Shown here piece after piece: positions 17,673 to 26,748 of a DNA stretch of 64,000 nt (its first letter is position 1; the number at the start of each line of letters is the position of its first letter). The position numbers and the translations under genes are program-made. This stretch comes from Solibacillus sp040274725. GTDB lineage: Bacteria > Bacillota > Bacilli > Bacillales_A > Planococcaceae. The stretch is taken from NCBI GenBank assembly GCA_040274725.1, contig JBEMAQ010000021.1:3843-67842 (forward strand), written 5' to 3'. The notes below the pieces were generated by a model. It made no database searches. It was given only the letters and a program-made list of their open reading frames with translations, and was not told the DNA's origin.

Positions 17673-18794
17673 ATGAAGCAAACATGGAAATGGTTTATTT
17701 TGGCTGCGCTCGTATTCGTTTTAGCAGCATGTTCAGGTGAGGAAGCAAGTGATTCAGCAGTTGCTACGGATAGTGGGCAAGCACCATCAACAGCATCTTC
17801 AGATACACCACAGGAAAAATTACAATTAACAGTTGCTGTGCCGTTCGTATTGGGTGCGCCAAGCGGGGCTCCGATGTGGTTAGGTGAAGGCTTAGGCTTT
17901 TTTGAAGAAGAGGGTGTCGATGTAGAGATTGTGGCGATTCCAGGAAAGCCAGCAGAGGCCATTGGTTTAGTCGTAGCGGGCAAGGCGGATCTGGCCATTT
18001 CCCAGCCAGATGCCTTAGTATTCCCGTTAGCAGAAGGGAATGATCAAGGGTTGAAGTGGGTGTTTACACCTTATCAAGGACCGATTTTTGGTATTTCAGT
18101 TGAAGAAGCGGGCGACATTCAATCACCGAAGGATTTAGAAGGGAAAACGGTAGCGATGCAAGCATTAGGTGCGCCGTTTGAAACATTTATGCAAGCGAAT
18201 GTCACGTCTGATGGCGGCGACGCTTCAAAGGTAAAAACCGTACAAGTAGGTAGTCTGAGTGCTGGTATGGAGGCGATGAAAAAGGGTGATATTGATGCAT
18301 TCGTCTCAAATCAAGGTGATGCGGCAATTGCGGCATTAGCGACAGATACAGTGATTCGTACATTAGCGTTCCCGGGCGAGGTAGCGGATGGGTTTGCAGC
18401 GGGCTTCGTTATGAATGAGGATACGAGTGACGAGAAGAAGGAAGCGATTGTTCGCTATATTCGCGGTGTTATTAAATCAGCCATCGTCGCACAAGAAAAT
18501 CCAGACAAAGCGATTGAAGCAAACTGGGCGATGTATCCAACATCTAAGCCAACGGAAAACGTAGAACAGGCAACAGAGGAAGCAAAAGTTTCATTAGGTG
18601 TATCTGTTAGTAATTATAAAAAGGCAGATAACGGGCAGTGGGGTTATATTTCACCAGAACGCTGGGGAAAATTTGTAGAGAACAATGGACTAACAGAGGG
18701 TATTCCAGATGTGAATGTATTATTTGACTACTCATTATTAGAACAGTTTAATGATTTCGACGAGGAAGCAGTTCGCGCCGCAGCGAAGCAGTAA
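17673..18794 (+). CDS. ABC substrate-binding lipoprotein, NMT1/ThiY-like
   Basis: 373 residues. A lipoprotein signal peptide ends in LAAC (Cys near residue 20), followed by a Ser/Thr/Ala linker and an NMT1-type binding fold: PMWLGEGLGFFEEEGVDVEI and the DLAISQPD segment are the usual ligand-pocket landmarks. It delivers the substrate to the permease from the outer face of the membrane. NMT1-type proteins bind pyrimidines, riboflavin precursors, nitrate, sulfonates or aromatic acids; with the oxygenase genes upstream an aromatic or N-heterocyclic ligand is plausible. GGAGGATGTAGG precedes ATG. Confidence 0.88.
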   Translation: MKQTWKWFILAALVFVLAACSGEEASDSAVATDSGQAPSTASSDTPQEKLQLTVAVPFVLGAPSGAPMWLGEGLGFFEEEGVDVEIVAIPGKPAEAIGLVVAGKADLAISQPDALVFPLAEGNDQGLKWVFTPYQGPIFGISVEEAGDIQSPKDLEGKTVAMQALGAPFETFMQANVTSDGGDASKVKTVQVGSLSAGMEAMKKGDIDAFVSNQGDAAIAALATDTVIRTLAFPGEVADGFAAGFVMNEDTSDEKKEAIVRYIRGVIKSAIVAQENPDKAIEANWAMYPTSKPTENVEQATEEAKVSLGVSVSNYKKADNGQWGYISPERWGKFVENNGLTEGIPDVNVLFDYSLLEQFNDFDEEAVRAAAKQ

Positions 18795-18862
18795 ATAATC
18801 TAGTTTGATTAATAGGTAATCTCCTAAATATACCTAACTAAAACTGGAAATTATTATCGATT

Positions 18863-18902
18863 AAAAAACTCTTCCATTCATTTTTAGAATGGAAGAGTTT
18901 TT
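18863..18902. terminator. Bidirectional terminator between ABC operon and TetR gene
   Basis: A near-perfect stem (18863-18879 with 18887-18902) has A run on one side and T run on the other, so it can stop transcription from both convergent units. Confidence 0.9.
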
Positions 18903-18912
18903 ACTTAATCGT

Positions 18913-19509
18913 TCATTGAGTCAGTACTTTTTCTTGAATATGTAGTTGCTCTTGAAAGCTATCCCAGAGTATATCAACTTTTAATTCGATATTGAGGTCG
19001 CGGCCTAATAAGGTTTCAAACATACTGCCATGTATCAAAGTGAAGTAGATTTTGATTAATTTTCTAATAACTTCTTCATCCTTCTGTTGAAGGGAAGGAT
19101 GATTCAACATCGCCTCAATTACAGTTGCAGATGCATGGCTAAAATGATCTATTTTTAATGAATTTAATTGCTCTGTTAAATGATGAGGTGGAAAAGCGAT
19201 GAAACGAAATAAAAAAGTAGTGGTTAAAGAATGTTCAATCGCAAGTGCACGGAACTCTAGATACCCCTTCAATAAACTTAGTACATCTTTATGTTTATTT
19301 TTTTCAAAGAAATTTTTTGTAGACAGTAGCTCGGTATTATAGCTTGTTTCACAAATAGTTAAAAATAAATCATCTTTACTTTTATAGTGATTGTAAATAG
19401 AAGATTTTTTAATGCCGACAAGCTCGGCAATATTAGCTAACGAAGCGCCTTCATAGCCCTTTTTAGTAAACAGTTCTAAGGCAATCTCGCGAATAAGTTG
19501 AGATGACAA
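18913..19509 (-). CDS. TetR-family transcriptional regulator
   Basis: 198 residues. The N-terminal 50 residues are a TetR helix-turn-helix: IREIALELFTKKGYEG, then IAELVGIKKSSIYNHYKSKDDLF in the family register. The helical C-terminal ligand domain is not assignable to a named subfamily. AAAGGA nine bases upstream supports the TTG start at 19509. It converges on the ABC operon and has no adjacent divergent gene, so its targets are unclear; it may regulate itself through the dyad upstream. Confidence 0.88.
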   Translation of the reverse strand: MSSQLIREIALELFTKKGYEGASLANIAELVGIKKSSIYNHYKSKDDLFLTICETSYNTELLSTKNFFEKNKHKDVLSLLKGYLEFRALAIEHSLTTTFLFRFIAFPPHHLTEQLNSLKIDHFSHASATVIEAMLNHPSLQQKDEEVIRKLIKIYFTLIHGSMFETLLGRDLNIELKVDILWDSFQEQLHIQEKVLTQ

Positions 19510-19538
19510 TGTTGCACGTCCTTTCAGTAAATAAATAA

Positions 19539-19572
19539 TTCCTTATCAATTAAGTATACTAGAAATAAGGAT
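19539..19572. promoter_or_regulatory. Candidate TetR operator dyad
   Basis: TTCCTTAT (19539-19546) and ATAAGGAT (19565-19572) form an imperfect inverted repeat flanking TATACT-like sequence on the minus strand (19553-19558), 30-60 bases upstream of the TetR start. Confidence 0.35.
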
Positions 19573-19646
19573 TAATGGCTTAAATTTCTAAATTTTAAAA
19601 ATGTAATTTAATGTAGGGATTGAATTAGCTTGGTAGTAAATAAACA

Positions 19647-19687
19647 AGCCTGCTGCAAAATCAGTGCATCTGATGTTGCAGCAGGCT
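19647..19687 (-). terminator. Terminator after the diguanylate cyclase gene
   Basis: Perfect 11-bp stem (19647-19657 with 19677-19687) with an inner dyad; the minus-strand T tract is interrupted. Confidence 0.65.
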
Positions 19688-19691
19688 ATAT

Positions 19692-21113
19692 TTAGGAATT
19701 GAGGTCGGCCACATAAACGATTTGATTTTTACCTTGTCGTTTTGCGCTATAGAGTGCCTGGTCGGCTGAGTGGAACAGTGTTGAGAAAAGTATTGTAGGA
19801 ATAATTTTATTGCAAACAATGCCCATACTGATTGAAATCGTCAATGACATATTTTTAAATGATACAGTTGTGTTAGTAATGGTATCAAATAATCGCTGTG
19901 ACTTTTCGATGACATCCTGTTCACTATAACTTTTGGATAAAATAACAAATTCGTCACCACCGTAGCGAGCAACAACGGCTTCGGAATCCTTTAACACGTC
20001 ATTGCACGTTTGCCCAAGCATTTTAATGACCTCATCCCCGACTAAATGACCGTAAGTATCATTAATCGCTTTAAAGTTGTCGACATCAAACACCATACAG
20101 CAAATATGGTCATCTTGAATCATGGCCTCTTCTAACAACTCGCCAGCTCGCTCTTCAAGGTAATAGCGATTGTATACCCCAGACAATGGATCGATGTTGG
20201 CACGTGCTTTAATTTTTTCGATGTTGTGTATAATATTTAACTCAATTGCGCGAGAGGCCATGACGGTTTTATAAAAAGTCTCTTTTAATTCATTTAACTG
20301 TTTCATTGCTTCAAAAGCTTCTTTATAGCTCGTTAAATGTTCATAAACAGTGACAGAATGCTGAACAATCCGTATTTGCATCAGGAGAGCATTTTGCTGG
20401 TGAGCTAGTACATTTGCTTTGTGAAAATTGATGAGTGCCAAATCCCAATCCTCATTATATATATTGTTCAGTGCTTTTGTGTAAAATAATCGGCATCGCT
20501 CGAAGGGGTTTTGATGTATGACAGGATGTACATGCAAATCATTAAAAAGCTGAGAATCTTTGTACAAACGTTCAGTCGCACTCGCAATGAGTAGCTGACA
20601 ACGGAAATTTAATTGCAGATTTTGGATTTCATGCAATTGCATCATATTTTTTGCTAGCTGTGCTTCCTCAAGGGCGCGTTCTAAATGACCGTTCGTTAAT
20701 AAGAAATTGCTATTAAAGATTTTAATGCGACATAACTGTGAATAATCCTGTGAACGTGTTGCGATAGCAATACATTTTTCAACAGCTTGTTGTACTTTGT
20801 TGAAGTCTTTTTCATATTCATATATATGGGCTTGCACATAGTGAAGATTGAAATCGTCATTCATCCTATTTACTTTTTCGATTAGCTGCTGATAATAAAG
20901 TACATTTTCGTATGCTTTTTGGATATCACCTAAGTAATAATAGGCTTTTATCAACAATAAATAGCTGAGCCTTATTTTTTCAGAGTCGTTGTTTCGTGTA
21001 GCGGATTCAAGCAACACTTGACCTTCTACAATAATTTGCTCGAAATCTCCATTCGTAAAATAGCGGTCAAATGTTGAATGAATTTCACTAAGATTAGCAG
21101 TTTGCATTGTCAT
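19692..21113 (-). CDS. Diguanylate cyclase with N-terminal TPR-like repeats
   Basis: About 473 residues. Residues ~1-300 are helical repeats of TPR type without signal peptide or membrane helix. A GGDEF domain follows: DPLSGVYNRYYLEE opens it, DVDNFKAINDTYGHLVGDEV is the substrate/metal region, and ARYGGDEFVIL is the active site. The inhibitory RxxD site five residues before GGDEF is absent (DSEA), so product inhibition is not expected. It should make cyclic di-GMP in the cytoplasm, with the repeats as a protein-protein sensor. GGGCGGGTGAT precedes ATG 21113. Confidence 0.9.
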   Translation of the reverse strand: MTMQTANLSEIHSTFDRYFTNGDFEQIIVEGQVLLESATRNNDSEKIRLSYLLLIKAYYYLGDIQKAYENVLYYQQLIEKVNRMNDDFNLHYVQAHIYEYEKDFNKVQQAVEKCIAIATRSQDYSQLCRIKIFNSNFLLTNGHLERALEEAQLAKNMMQLHEIQNLQLNFRCQLLIASATERLYKDSQLFNDLHVHPVIHQNPFERCRLFYTKALNNIYNEDWDLALINFHKANVLAHQQNALLMQIRIVQHSVTVYEHLTSYKEAFEAMKQLNELKETFYKTVMASRAIELNIIHNIEKIKARANIDPLSGVYNRYYLEERAGELLEEAMIQDDHICCMVFDVDNFKAINDTYGHLVGDEVIKMLGQTCNDVLKDSEAVVARYGGDEFVILSKSYSEQDVIEKSQRLFDTITNTTVSFKNMSLTISISMGIVCNKIIPTILFSTLFHSADQALYSAKRQGKNQIVYVADLNS

Positions 21114-21229
21114 CAAATCACCCGCCCTTTAATAAATTTAAATTAGGTCTATTATACTTCTTTTGATGAAGGTGTATAGGTATAAGTGTAACATTTATTT
21201 TCGTTTAATTAGTAGGAAAGACAAGAAAA

Positions 21230-21261
21230 AGCACCGTAATTTTATGTGCTTTTACGGTGCT
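21230..21261 (-). terminator. Intrinsic terminator after the dipeptidase gene
   Basis: Perfect 10-bp stem (21230-21239 with 21252-21261), five T on the minus strand. Confidence 0.8.
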
Positions 21262-21318
21262 TCTTCAATAGTGCTATTTCGTGCTTATAAAATTACATGA
21301 TATTTTTAGATTTTTTTA

Positions 21319-22701
21319 TTAAAAATCCAATTTTGCTACTTCATATAAATAGTCACCTAATACGCGTAAACCTTTATCAAAGTTTTCTAGGTGGAAGTGT
21401 TCGTTTGGTGCATGGAAGTTTTCGCTTGATAAGCCGAAGCCCATTAATACAACGGGTAAACCTAAAATTTCATCAAAAGCTGCGACGATTGGAATCGAGC
21501 CGCCGCCACGTGTGTAAGCAGTTGGTACATTGTATACCTTTTCGTAAGACTTACCTGCTGCTTGAATAACAGGGTGGTCAAATGGTGTAAGGTAAGGTTT
21601 GCCTTTATCAAATTCAGAAATGCTCACGTCAACGCCTGCTGGTTTATGCTTCTCTACATGTGCTTTTAATAGTGCAACGATTTCCTCAGGGTCTTGGTCT
21701 GGTACTAAGCGGCACGTAATTTTTGCGCCGGCCTCAGCAGGAAGCACCGTTTTAATGCCTTCGCCAGAGAAGCCGCCGAATACGCCGTTAATTTCAAGTG
21801 TTGGGCGTGCCCATGTTTGTTCAAGGTAAGAATAGCCTTCCTCGCCAAATAACTCTGTTACGCCAACTTCTTCTTTTAACGCTTCTTCGTCAAAGTTTAA
21901 GTCGCGGTAAGCTTGGCGCTCTTCGTCTGATAACGGAAGCACCTTATCATAGAAGCCCTCTACTTGAATCGTACCGTGCTCGTCGCGGAATGAGGCCAAA
22001 ATGTCAGCGATTGCGTGGATTGGGTTTTGTACACCGCCACCGTATAGGCCAGAATGCAAGTCACCTTTTGCGCCGCGCACATCAATTTGTACGCCCGTTA
22101 AGCCGCGCAGACCGTAGCATACAGCAGGCTTGCCTGGTGCGTAAAGCCCTGTATCCGAAATTAAAATAAGATTGGCTGCTAACTTTTCTTTATTTTCCTC
22201 TGTGTAAGCAGGCAGTGCAGGAGAACCGATTTCCTCTTCTCCCTCGTAAATAAACTTCACGTTAACAGGTAATGTACCATTAAGTGCAAATAATGCTTCG
22301 ATCATTTTTAGGTGCATGAATACTTGCCCTTTATCATCTGAAGCGCCGCGTGCAAATAGCTTATTGTCACGGATGCTTGGCTCAAATGGTGGTGTTTCCC
22401 ATAATTCTAATGGGTCTACTGGTTGCACATCATAGTGACCATAGAACAGAATCGTCGGCTTGTCTTCTGCGTGTAACCATTCACCGTAGACTACAGGGTG
22501 TCCAGCAGTTTCTTCTACGGCAACGTTTTCGATGTTTAATTTTTTCAGTGCATCTGCTAGCCAATTTGCTGCTGTACGCATATCTTCTTTATGCTCTGAT
22601 AATGAAGAAATGCTTGGGATACGTAAAAATTCGTTTAATTCTTCTAAATGACGCGCGCGGTGCTCCGCAAAGTATGCATCAAGTGCTTGTAAATGACTCA
22701 T
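21319..22701 (-). CDS. M20-family dipeptidase
   Basis: 460 residues from ATG 22701, which has AAAGGAGG nine bases before it; the longer frame has none. Metal-site motifs are in order: LFYGHYDVQP (His and following Asp), RGASDDKGQ (bridging Asp), YEGEEEIGSP (catalytic Glu and metal Glu), and late FHAPNEHF (last His). This is the ArgE/DapE/CNDP-like branch that hydrolyses dipeptides in the cytoplasm with two zinc ions. An isolated gene; it probably recycles peptides to amino acids. Confidence 0.92.
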   Translation of the reverse strand: MSHLQALDAYFAEHRARHLEELNEFLRIPSISSLSEHKEDMRTAANWLADALKKLNIENVAVEETAGHPVVYGEWLHAEDKPTILFYGHYDVQPVDPLELWETPPFEPSIRDNKLFARGASDDKGQVFMHLKMIEALFALNGTLPVNVKFIYEGEEEIGSPALPAYTEENKEKLAANLILISDTGLYAPGKPAVCYGLRGLTGVQIDVRGAKGDLHSGLYGGGVQNPIHAIADILASFRDEHGTIQVEGFYDKVLPLSDEERQAYRDLNFDEEALKEEVGVTELFGEEGYSYLEQTWARPTLEINGVFGGFSGEGIKTVLPAEAGAKITCRLVPDQDPEEIVALLKAHVEKHKPAGVDVSISEFDKGKPYLTPFDHPVIQAAGKSYEKVYNVPTAYTRGGGSIPIVAAFDEILGLPVVLMGFGLSSENFHAPNEHFHLENFDKGLRVLGDYLYEVAKLDF

Positions 22702-23141
22702 GAATAGAGCCTCCTTTAATAATCTAATAATAGAAGTAAGTATAGCATAAGTTTTGTCAGCAGGTCTGTGCAAGTGATAGCTAGACATTACAAAAATCCT
22801 ATGTTTGGGTAAAGGACAATGCTATGTGAGTTAACAACCAAACTATTTGGAGTTATACGAAATTTGAATAATAATTCAACATCATACAATGGGTTTTTCT
22901 CTTCTAAATAATCAAAAATTTATTTTTTTGCATGAAAAAGCAATATATTTAGGATGTTTCCTATTTTTTATACAAAAAAGTGTATATAACATACTTTTGT
23001 CATGTTCTATTTAGTCTGAAAATTTAAACTTATTATAATTCTGCAATTTAATGTTGAATATTTATGCAATTGAAGTTAGAATGAAAAAGTACTTAAGGAT
23101 AAGTATTTTATTAATTTATTTAAATTGTGAGGTCCTATACC
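22702..23141. other. Intergenic region between divergent dipeptidase and aminotransferase genes
   Basis: About 440 AT-rich bases carrying both promoters. I looked for a sigma-54 promoter (TGGC-N8-TTGC), as often drives gabT-type genes in Bacillus, and found none. No riboswitch-like stem series or reading frame stands out. Confidence 0.5.
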
Positions 23142-24449
23142 ATGGCAGATTGGTTAGAATTATATAAAGAAATGGGCGATTATTTAGCGCCAAGTATGGC
23201 AAAGGATCACCCAAATCTTCCGGTTGTAAAGGAAGAAGGCTGTTATTACTGGGGTGCGGATGGTAAGAAATATTTAGATTTCACATCAGGCATCGCTGTA
23301 ACAAATACAGGTCATCGTCATCCAAAAGTTGTACAAGCAATTAAGGATGCGGCAGACTCTCTTGTACATGGTCCATCAGGTGTCATTATGTACGAGTCAA
23401 TTTTAAAATTATCAGAAGAGCTTGGCGACGTCTTACCGGGCGACCTTGGTTGTTTCTTCTTCGCGAACAGTGGGACAGAGGCAATTGAAGGGGCATTGAA
23501 GTTAGCGAAGTTCACGACGCAGCGTCCGTATGTCATTTCATTCACAGGCTGCTTCCACGGTCGTTCAATGGGCGCACTTGGTGTGACAACATCAAAATCA
23601 AAATATCGCAAATTCTTACAGCCATCACATCTTTCATACCAAATTCCGTATGCAAATGTAAAAGCAGCGCCAGCGGGTGTTGATGCTGAAGAGTATGTAA
23701 TCGCAAAACTTGAAGAAGATTTCAAACAGCTATTTAAGCACCAAGTAACACCTGAAGAGGTAGCGGCAGTTATTATGGAGCCGGTGCTAGGTGAGGGTGG
23801 TTACATTATCCCACCAAAAGCTTGGGTGAAAAAGGTGCGCGAAATTTGTGACCGCCACGGCATCCTTCTTATTTTTGATGAGGTGCAAACAGGCTTTGGT
23901 CGTACAGGTGAATGGTTCGCCGCACAATACTTTGACGTAACGCCAGACATTATGGCAATTGCAAAAGGGATTGCATCGGGCTTACCACTTTCAGCGACTG
24001 TTGCTTCTAAAGAGTTAATGAAGGAATGGCCAATCGGTTCACACGGGACAACATTTGGTGGAAACCCAATCGCATGCTCAGTAGCGCGTACAACATTAGA
24101 AATTTTCCACGAAGAAAACTTAGTTGAAAATTCACGTGAGGTCGGCGCATATGCACGCGAGCAATTGCTCAAAATGAAAGAGCAGTACTCAATTATTAGT
24201 GACGTGCGCTCGGCTGGTTTAATGATTGGGATTGAATTATCAAACCCTGAGACGGGCGAGGTAGACGGCGTGGCAGTTGGGAAAGTATTAGATTACGCGC
24301 TTGAAGAAGGCGTACTATTCTACTTATGTGGTAACGAAGGTGAAGTCATTCGCATGATTCCACCACTAACAGTAACAAAAGAGCAAATTGATGATGGCTT
24401 ACAAATGCTTGAAAAAGCAATTCAACGCTATTTAGCAGAAATTAAATAA
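23142..24449 (+). CDS. Class III aminotransferase (4-aminobutyrate aminotransferase-like)
   Basis: About 435 residues from ATG 23142 (GTGAGGTCC upstream). PLP fold type I: NSGTEAIEGALKLAK around residue 108, FTGCFHGRSMG around 137, FDEVQTGFGRTG around 247 with the cofactor-binding Asp, and AKGIASGLP near 279 with the Schiff-base Lys. Family members move the amino group of 4-aminobutyrate, ornithine or similar omega-amino acids to 2-oxoglutarate. It is followed after 15 bases by an amino acid binding lipoprotein and importer, so substrate uptake and transamination are probably coupled. The exact amino acid is not readable. Confidence 0.88.
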   Translation: MADWLELYKEMGDYLAPSMAKDHPNLPVVKEEGCYYWGADGKKYLDFTSGIAVTNTGHRHPKVVQAIKDAADSLVHGPSGVIMYESILKLSEELGDVLPGDLGCFFFANSGTEAIEGALKLAKFTTQRPYVISFTGCFHGRSMGALGVTTSKSKYRKFLQPSHLSYQIPYANVKAAPAGVDAEEYVIAKLEEDFKQLFKHQVTPEEVAAVIMEPVLGEGGYIIPPKAWVKKVREICDRHGILLIFDEVQTGFGRTGEWFAAQYFDVTPDIMAIAKGIASGLPLSATVASKELMKEWPIGSHGTTFGGNPIACSVARTTLEIFHEENLVENSREVGAYAREQLLKMKEQYSIISDVRSAGLMIGIELSNPETGEVDGVAVGKVLDYALEEGVLFYLCGNEGEVIRMIPPLTVTKEQIDDGLQMLEKAIQRYLAEIK

Positions 24450-24464
24450 GAGGAGAGAATGAAC

Positions 24465-25250
24465 ATGAATAAAAAGTGGTTATTAGCGATTTTAACGACA
24501 TTAGTCATTGCTGTACTTGCAGCATGTGGCGCTTCTGAGGAAGACGCTTCAACGGGCGGCGACGCAGGTGATAAAAAGGTTTTAGTAATGGGTACTTCAG
24601 CGGACTACGCGCCGTTTGAATTTGTAGACACAGCGGTAAGCGACGAAATTATTGGTTATGATATCGACCTTGCAAAATTAATCGGTGAAAAATTAGGCTA
24701 CGAAATTCAAGTACAAAACATGGACTTCAATAGTTTAATTCCAGCGTTACAATCAAAGAAATTTGATTTCGTTGTTTCAGGTATGACACCAACAGAAGAG
24801 CGTGAAAAAGTAGTAGATTTCTCAGTTCCTTACTATGAAACAGAGCAGTACTTCGTATTCAAGACAGAAAAAGGCTATAAAGCACCAGCTGATCTTGCAG
24901 GTGGCGTTGTCGGTGCACAAGTTTCTTCTATTCAAGAAGGCTTAGCAAATGATTTAGCAGCAGCAAACGGATTCACAGTAGAAACACGTAACTTAATTCC
25001 TGAGTTAGTACAAGAATTAAAAACAGGTCGTTTCGATGCAGCAGTAATCGAAAACATTGTTTCTGAAAACTACTTAGCAAAAAATGACGATCTTGCAGCG
25101 TTCCCAATCGAAGTGGAAGAGCCAGACTTCAAAGCAGTAGTATTCCAAAAAGATAGCGCACTAAAAGCTGAATTCGACAAAGCGATTGAAGAGTTAGAAG
25201 CTGAAGGTAAGCTTGATGAATTAAAAGCAAAATGGATTGTAGCTGAATAA
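24465..25250 (+). CDS. Polar amino acid ABC transporter substrate-binding lipoprotein
   Basis: 261 residues. Lipoprotein signal peptide ending LAAC, then an SBP_bac_3 domain: SADYAPFEFVD, GYDIDLAKLIGEKLGYE and SGMTPTEEREKVVDFSVPYYET are the standard landmarks of glutamine/lysine/arginine-type binding proteins. AGGAGA suits ATG 24465 better than ATG 24459. A stable hairpin follows the gene and precedes the permease gene, a common way to keep binding protein in excess. Confidence 0.92.
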   Translation: MNKKWLLAILTTLVIAVLAACGASEEDASTGGDAGDKKVLVMGTSADYAPFEFVDTAVSDEIIGYDIDLAKLIGEKLGYEIQVQNMDFNSLIPALQSKKFDFVVSGMTPTEEREKVVDFSVPYYETEQYFVFKTEKGYKAPADLAGGVVGAQVSSIQEGLANDLAAANGFTVETRNLIPELVQELKTGRFDAAVIENIVSENYLAKNDDLAAFPIEVEEPDFKAVVFQKDSALKAEFDKAIEELEAEGKLDELKAKWIVAE

Positions 25251-25260
25251 GCACAAATGA

Positions 25261-25297
25261 AAACGTCATCTAGCGAATGGACTGCTAGGTGACGTTT
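25261..25297 (+). terminator. Intercistronic hairpin between binding protein and permease genes
   Basis: 14-bp stem (25261-25274 with 25284-25297, one G-T pair) with a broken T tract. It probably works as a leaky terminator or 3'-end protector rather than as an operon end. Confidence 0.65.
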
Positions 25298-25339
25298 AGA
25301 TATTTTTAAAAATTTTATTTTACAGAGAGGGGGCTTACG

Positions 25340-25996
25340 ATGTTTAACTTTGAAGCAATCGTACCCTCTATTCCTTACATTTTTGAAGGAATAGGCGTTA
25401 CATTACAAATCGTTGTCGGTGCGACGATTATCGGATTAATTTTAGGTGTTTTATTAGCATTATGTAAAATTGGTAACATTGCGCCGCTTAGATGGTTTGC
25501 GGCATTTTATACGTCGATTTTCCGCGGGACTCCGCTTGTACTGCAATTAATGATTATTTATTACGCGGTGCCGCAAGTATTAGACATCCAAATCGCAGCC
25601 ATTCCAGCCGCAATTATTGCGTTTGGTCTGAATTCTGGGGCATACATCTCGGAAATTATCCGCGCAGGTATTAATGCAGTCGATAAGGGACAAATGGAGG
25701 CCGCAAAAGCGCTTGGTATCCCTTATAGCAAAATGATGAAGGACATCATTTTACCGCAAGCAATGAAAAATATTTTACCATCGTTAATGAATGAATTTAT
25801 TACATTAAATAAAGAATCAGCAATCGTGACGGTCATCGGTGCGCTAGACATTATGCGCCGCGCGTATGTTGTTGGTGGTGCGACATTCACATACCTGGAG
25901 CCGCTACTTATTGCAGGGGCAATTTATTATGTGATGACGCTCGTATTATCATTCCTTGGCAAAATGCTAGAAAAGAGGATGAAACGTAGTGATTAA
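25340..25996 (+). CDS. Polar amino acid ABC transporter permease
   Basis: 218 residues, the usual size of the His/Glu/Arg family, with five transmembrane helices. FRGTPLVLQLMIIYYAVPQ and the EAA-type loop EAAKALGIPYSKMMKDIILPQAM are family signatures. AGAGAGGGGG precedes ATG. Its end overlaps the ATPase start by eight bases, so translation is coupled. As a lone permease gene it should work as a homodimer. Confidence 0.93.
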   Translation: MFNFEAIVPSIPYIFEGIGVTLQIVVGATIIGLILGVLLALCKIGNIAPLRWFAAFYTSIFRGTPLVLQLMIIYYAVPQVLDIQIAAIPAAIIAFGLNSGAYISEIIRAGINAVDKGQMEAAKALGIPYSKMMKDIILPQAMKNILPSLMNEFITLNKESAIVTVIGALDIMRRAYVVGGATFTYLEPLLIAGAIYYVMTLVLSFLGKMLEKRMKRSD

Positions 25997-26705
25997 AATT
26001 GATAATTTAAAAAAATCATACGGTAAAAATGAAGTACTAAAAGGTATTTCAACAGAGATTAAAGAAAAAGAAGTCATCGCGATTATCGGGCCATCTGGTT
26101 CCGGTAAATCAACATTCCTACGCTGCATTAACCGCCTTGAGGAGCCAACTGACGGCATCATCACGGTAGCAGGCATGGAAGTGACAGACAAAAATGTCAT
26201 GAAGGTGCGCGAGAATTTAGGAATGGTGTTCCAACACTTCTACCTATTCCCGCACAAGACGGTTTTAGAAAACTTAACGTATGCGCCGATGAACGTAAAA
26301 GGTGTATCAAAGGACGAGGCGACAAAGCTTGCAGAAGAGCTTTTGACAAAGGTAGGTCTTTACGACAAGCGTAATGAGTTCCCGAACCGCTTATCAGGTG
26401 GGCAAAAGCAGCGTGTGGCCATCGCGCGTGCGCTTGCAATGAACCCGACAGCGATTCTGTTTGACGAGCCAACAAGTGCACTTGACCCAGAAATGGTAAA
26501 AGAGGTACTTGAAGTAATGAAGTCACTTGCTGAAATGGGTATGACGATGCTGATCGTAACGCATGAGATGGGCTTTGCGAAGGAGGTTGCGGACCGCGTG
26601 CTATTTTTAGACGGGGGCTACTTAGTAGAGGATGCAACACCAGAAGAGTTCTTCACGGCACCAAAATCAGCGCGTGCGAAAGAGTTTTTAGATAAGGTAT
26701 TATAA
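25989..26705 (+). CDS. Polar amino acid ABC transporter ATPase (GlnQ-type)
   Basis: 238 residues from GTG 25989. Walker A GPSGSGKST (residues ~34-42), signature LSGGQKQR (~136), Walker B ILFDEPTSALDPE (~158-170), switch His in VTHEMGFAKEV. It powers import through the overlapping permease. Completes the aminotransferase/importer operon; a strong terminator follows. Confidence 0.94.
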   Translation: MIKIDNLKKSYGKNEVLKGISTEIKEKEVIAIIGPSGSGKSTFLRCINRLEEPTDGIITVAGMEVTDKNVMKVRENLGMVFQHFYLFPHKTVLENLTYAPMNVKGVSKDEATKLAEELLTKVGLYDKRNEFPNRLSGGQKQRVAIARALAMNPTAILFDEPTSALDPEMVKEVLEVMKSLAEMGMTMLIVTHEMGFAKEVADRVLFLDGGYLVEDATPEEFFTAPKSARAKEFLDKVL

Positions 26706-26710
26706 GAAAG

Positions 26711-26742
26711 AAGATGACGCTTACTTGGGCGTCATCTTTTTT
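26711..26742. terminator. Bidirectional terminator between converging operons
   Basis: Perfect 10-bp stem (26711-26720 with 26729-26738) and T run to 26742. It serves the amino acid importer and possibly the allantoinase gene from the other side. Confidence 0.88.
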
Positions 26743-26748
26743 ATTGTT

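Noticed and set aside
17031..17681. 216-codon open frame on the minus strand across the ABC permease gene
   Set aside because: It lies wholly opposite a well-supported permease gene; its composition (rich in Ser, Thr, Asn, Pro) is that of a shadow frame and it has no ribosome binding site.
22702..23141. Sigma-54 promoter before the aminotransferase gene
   Set aside because: The required GG and GC dinucleotides at -24/-12 spacing were not found, and no sigma-54 activator gene is nearby.
26197..26640. 147-codon open frame opposite the GlnQ-type ATPase
   Set aside because: The plus-strand ATPase has every family motif; the opposite frame shows only shadow composition rich in Ser, Leu, His and Pro.
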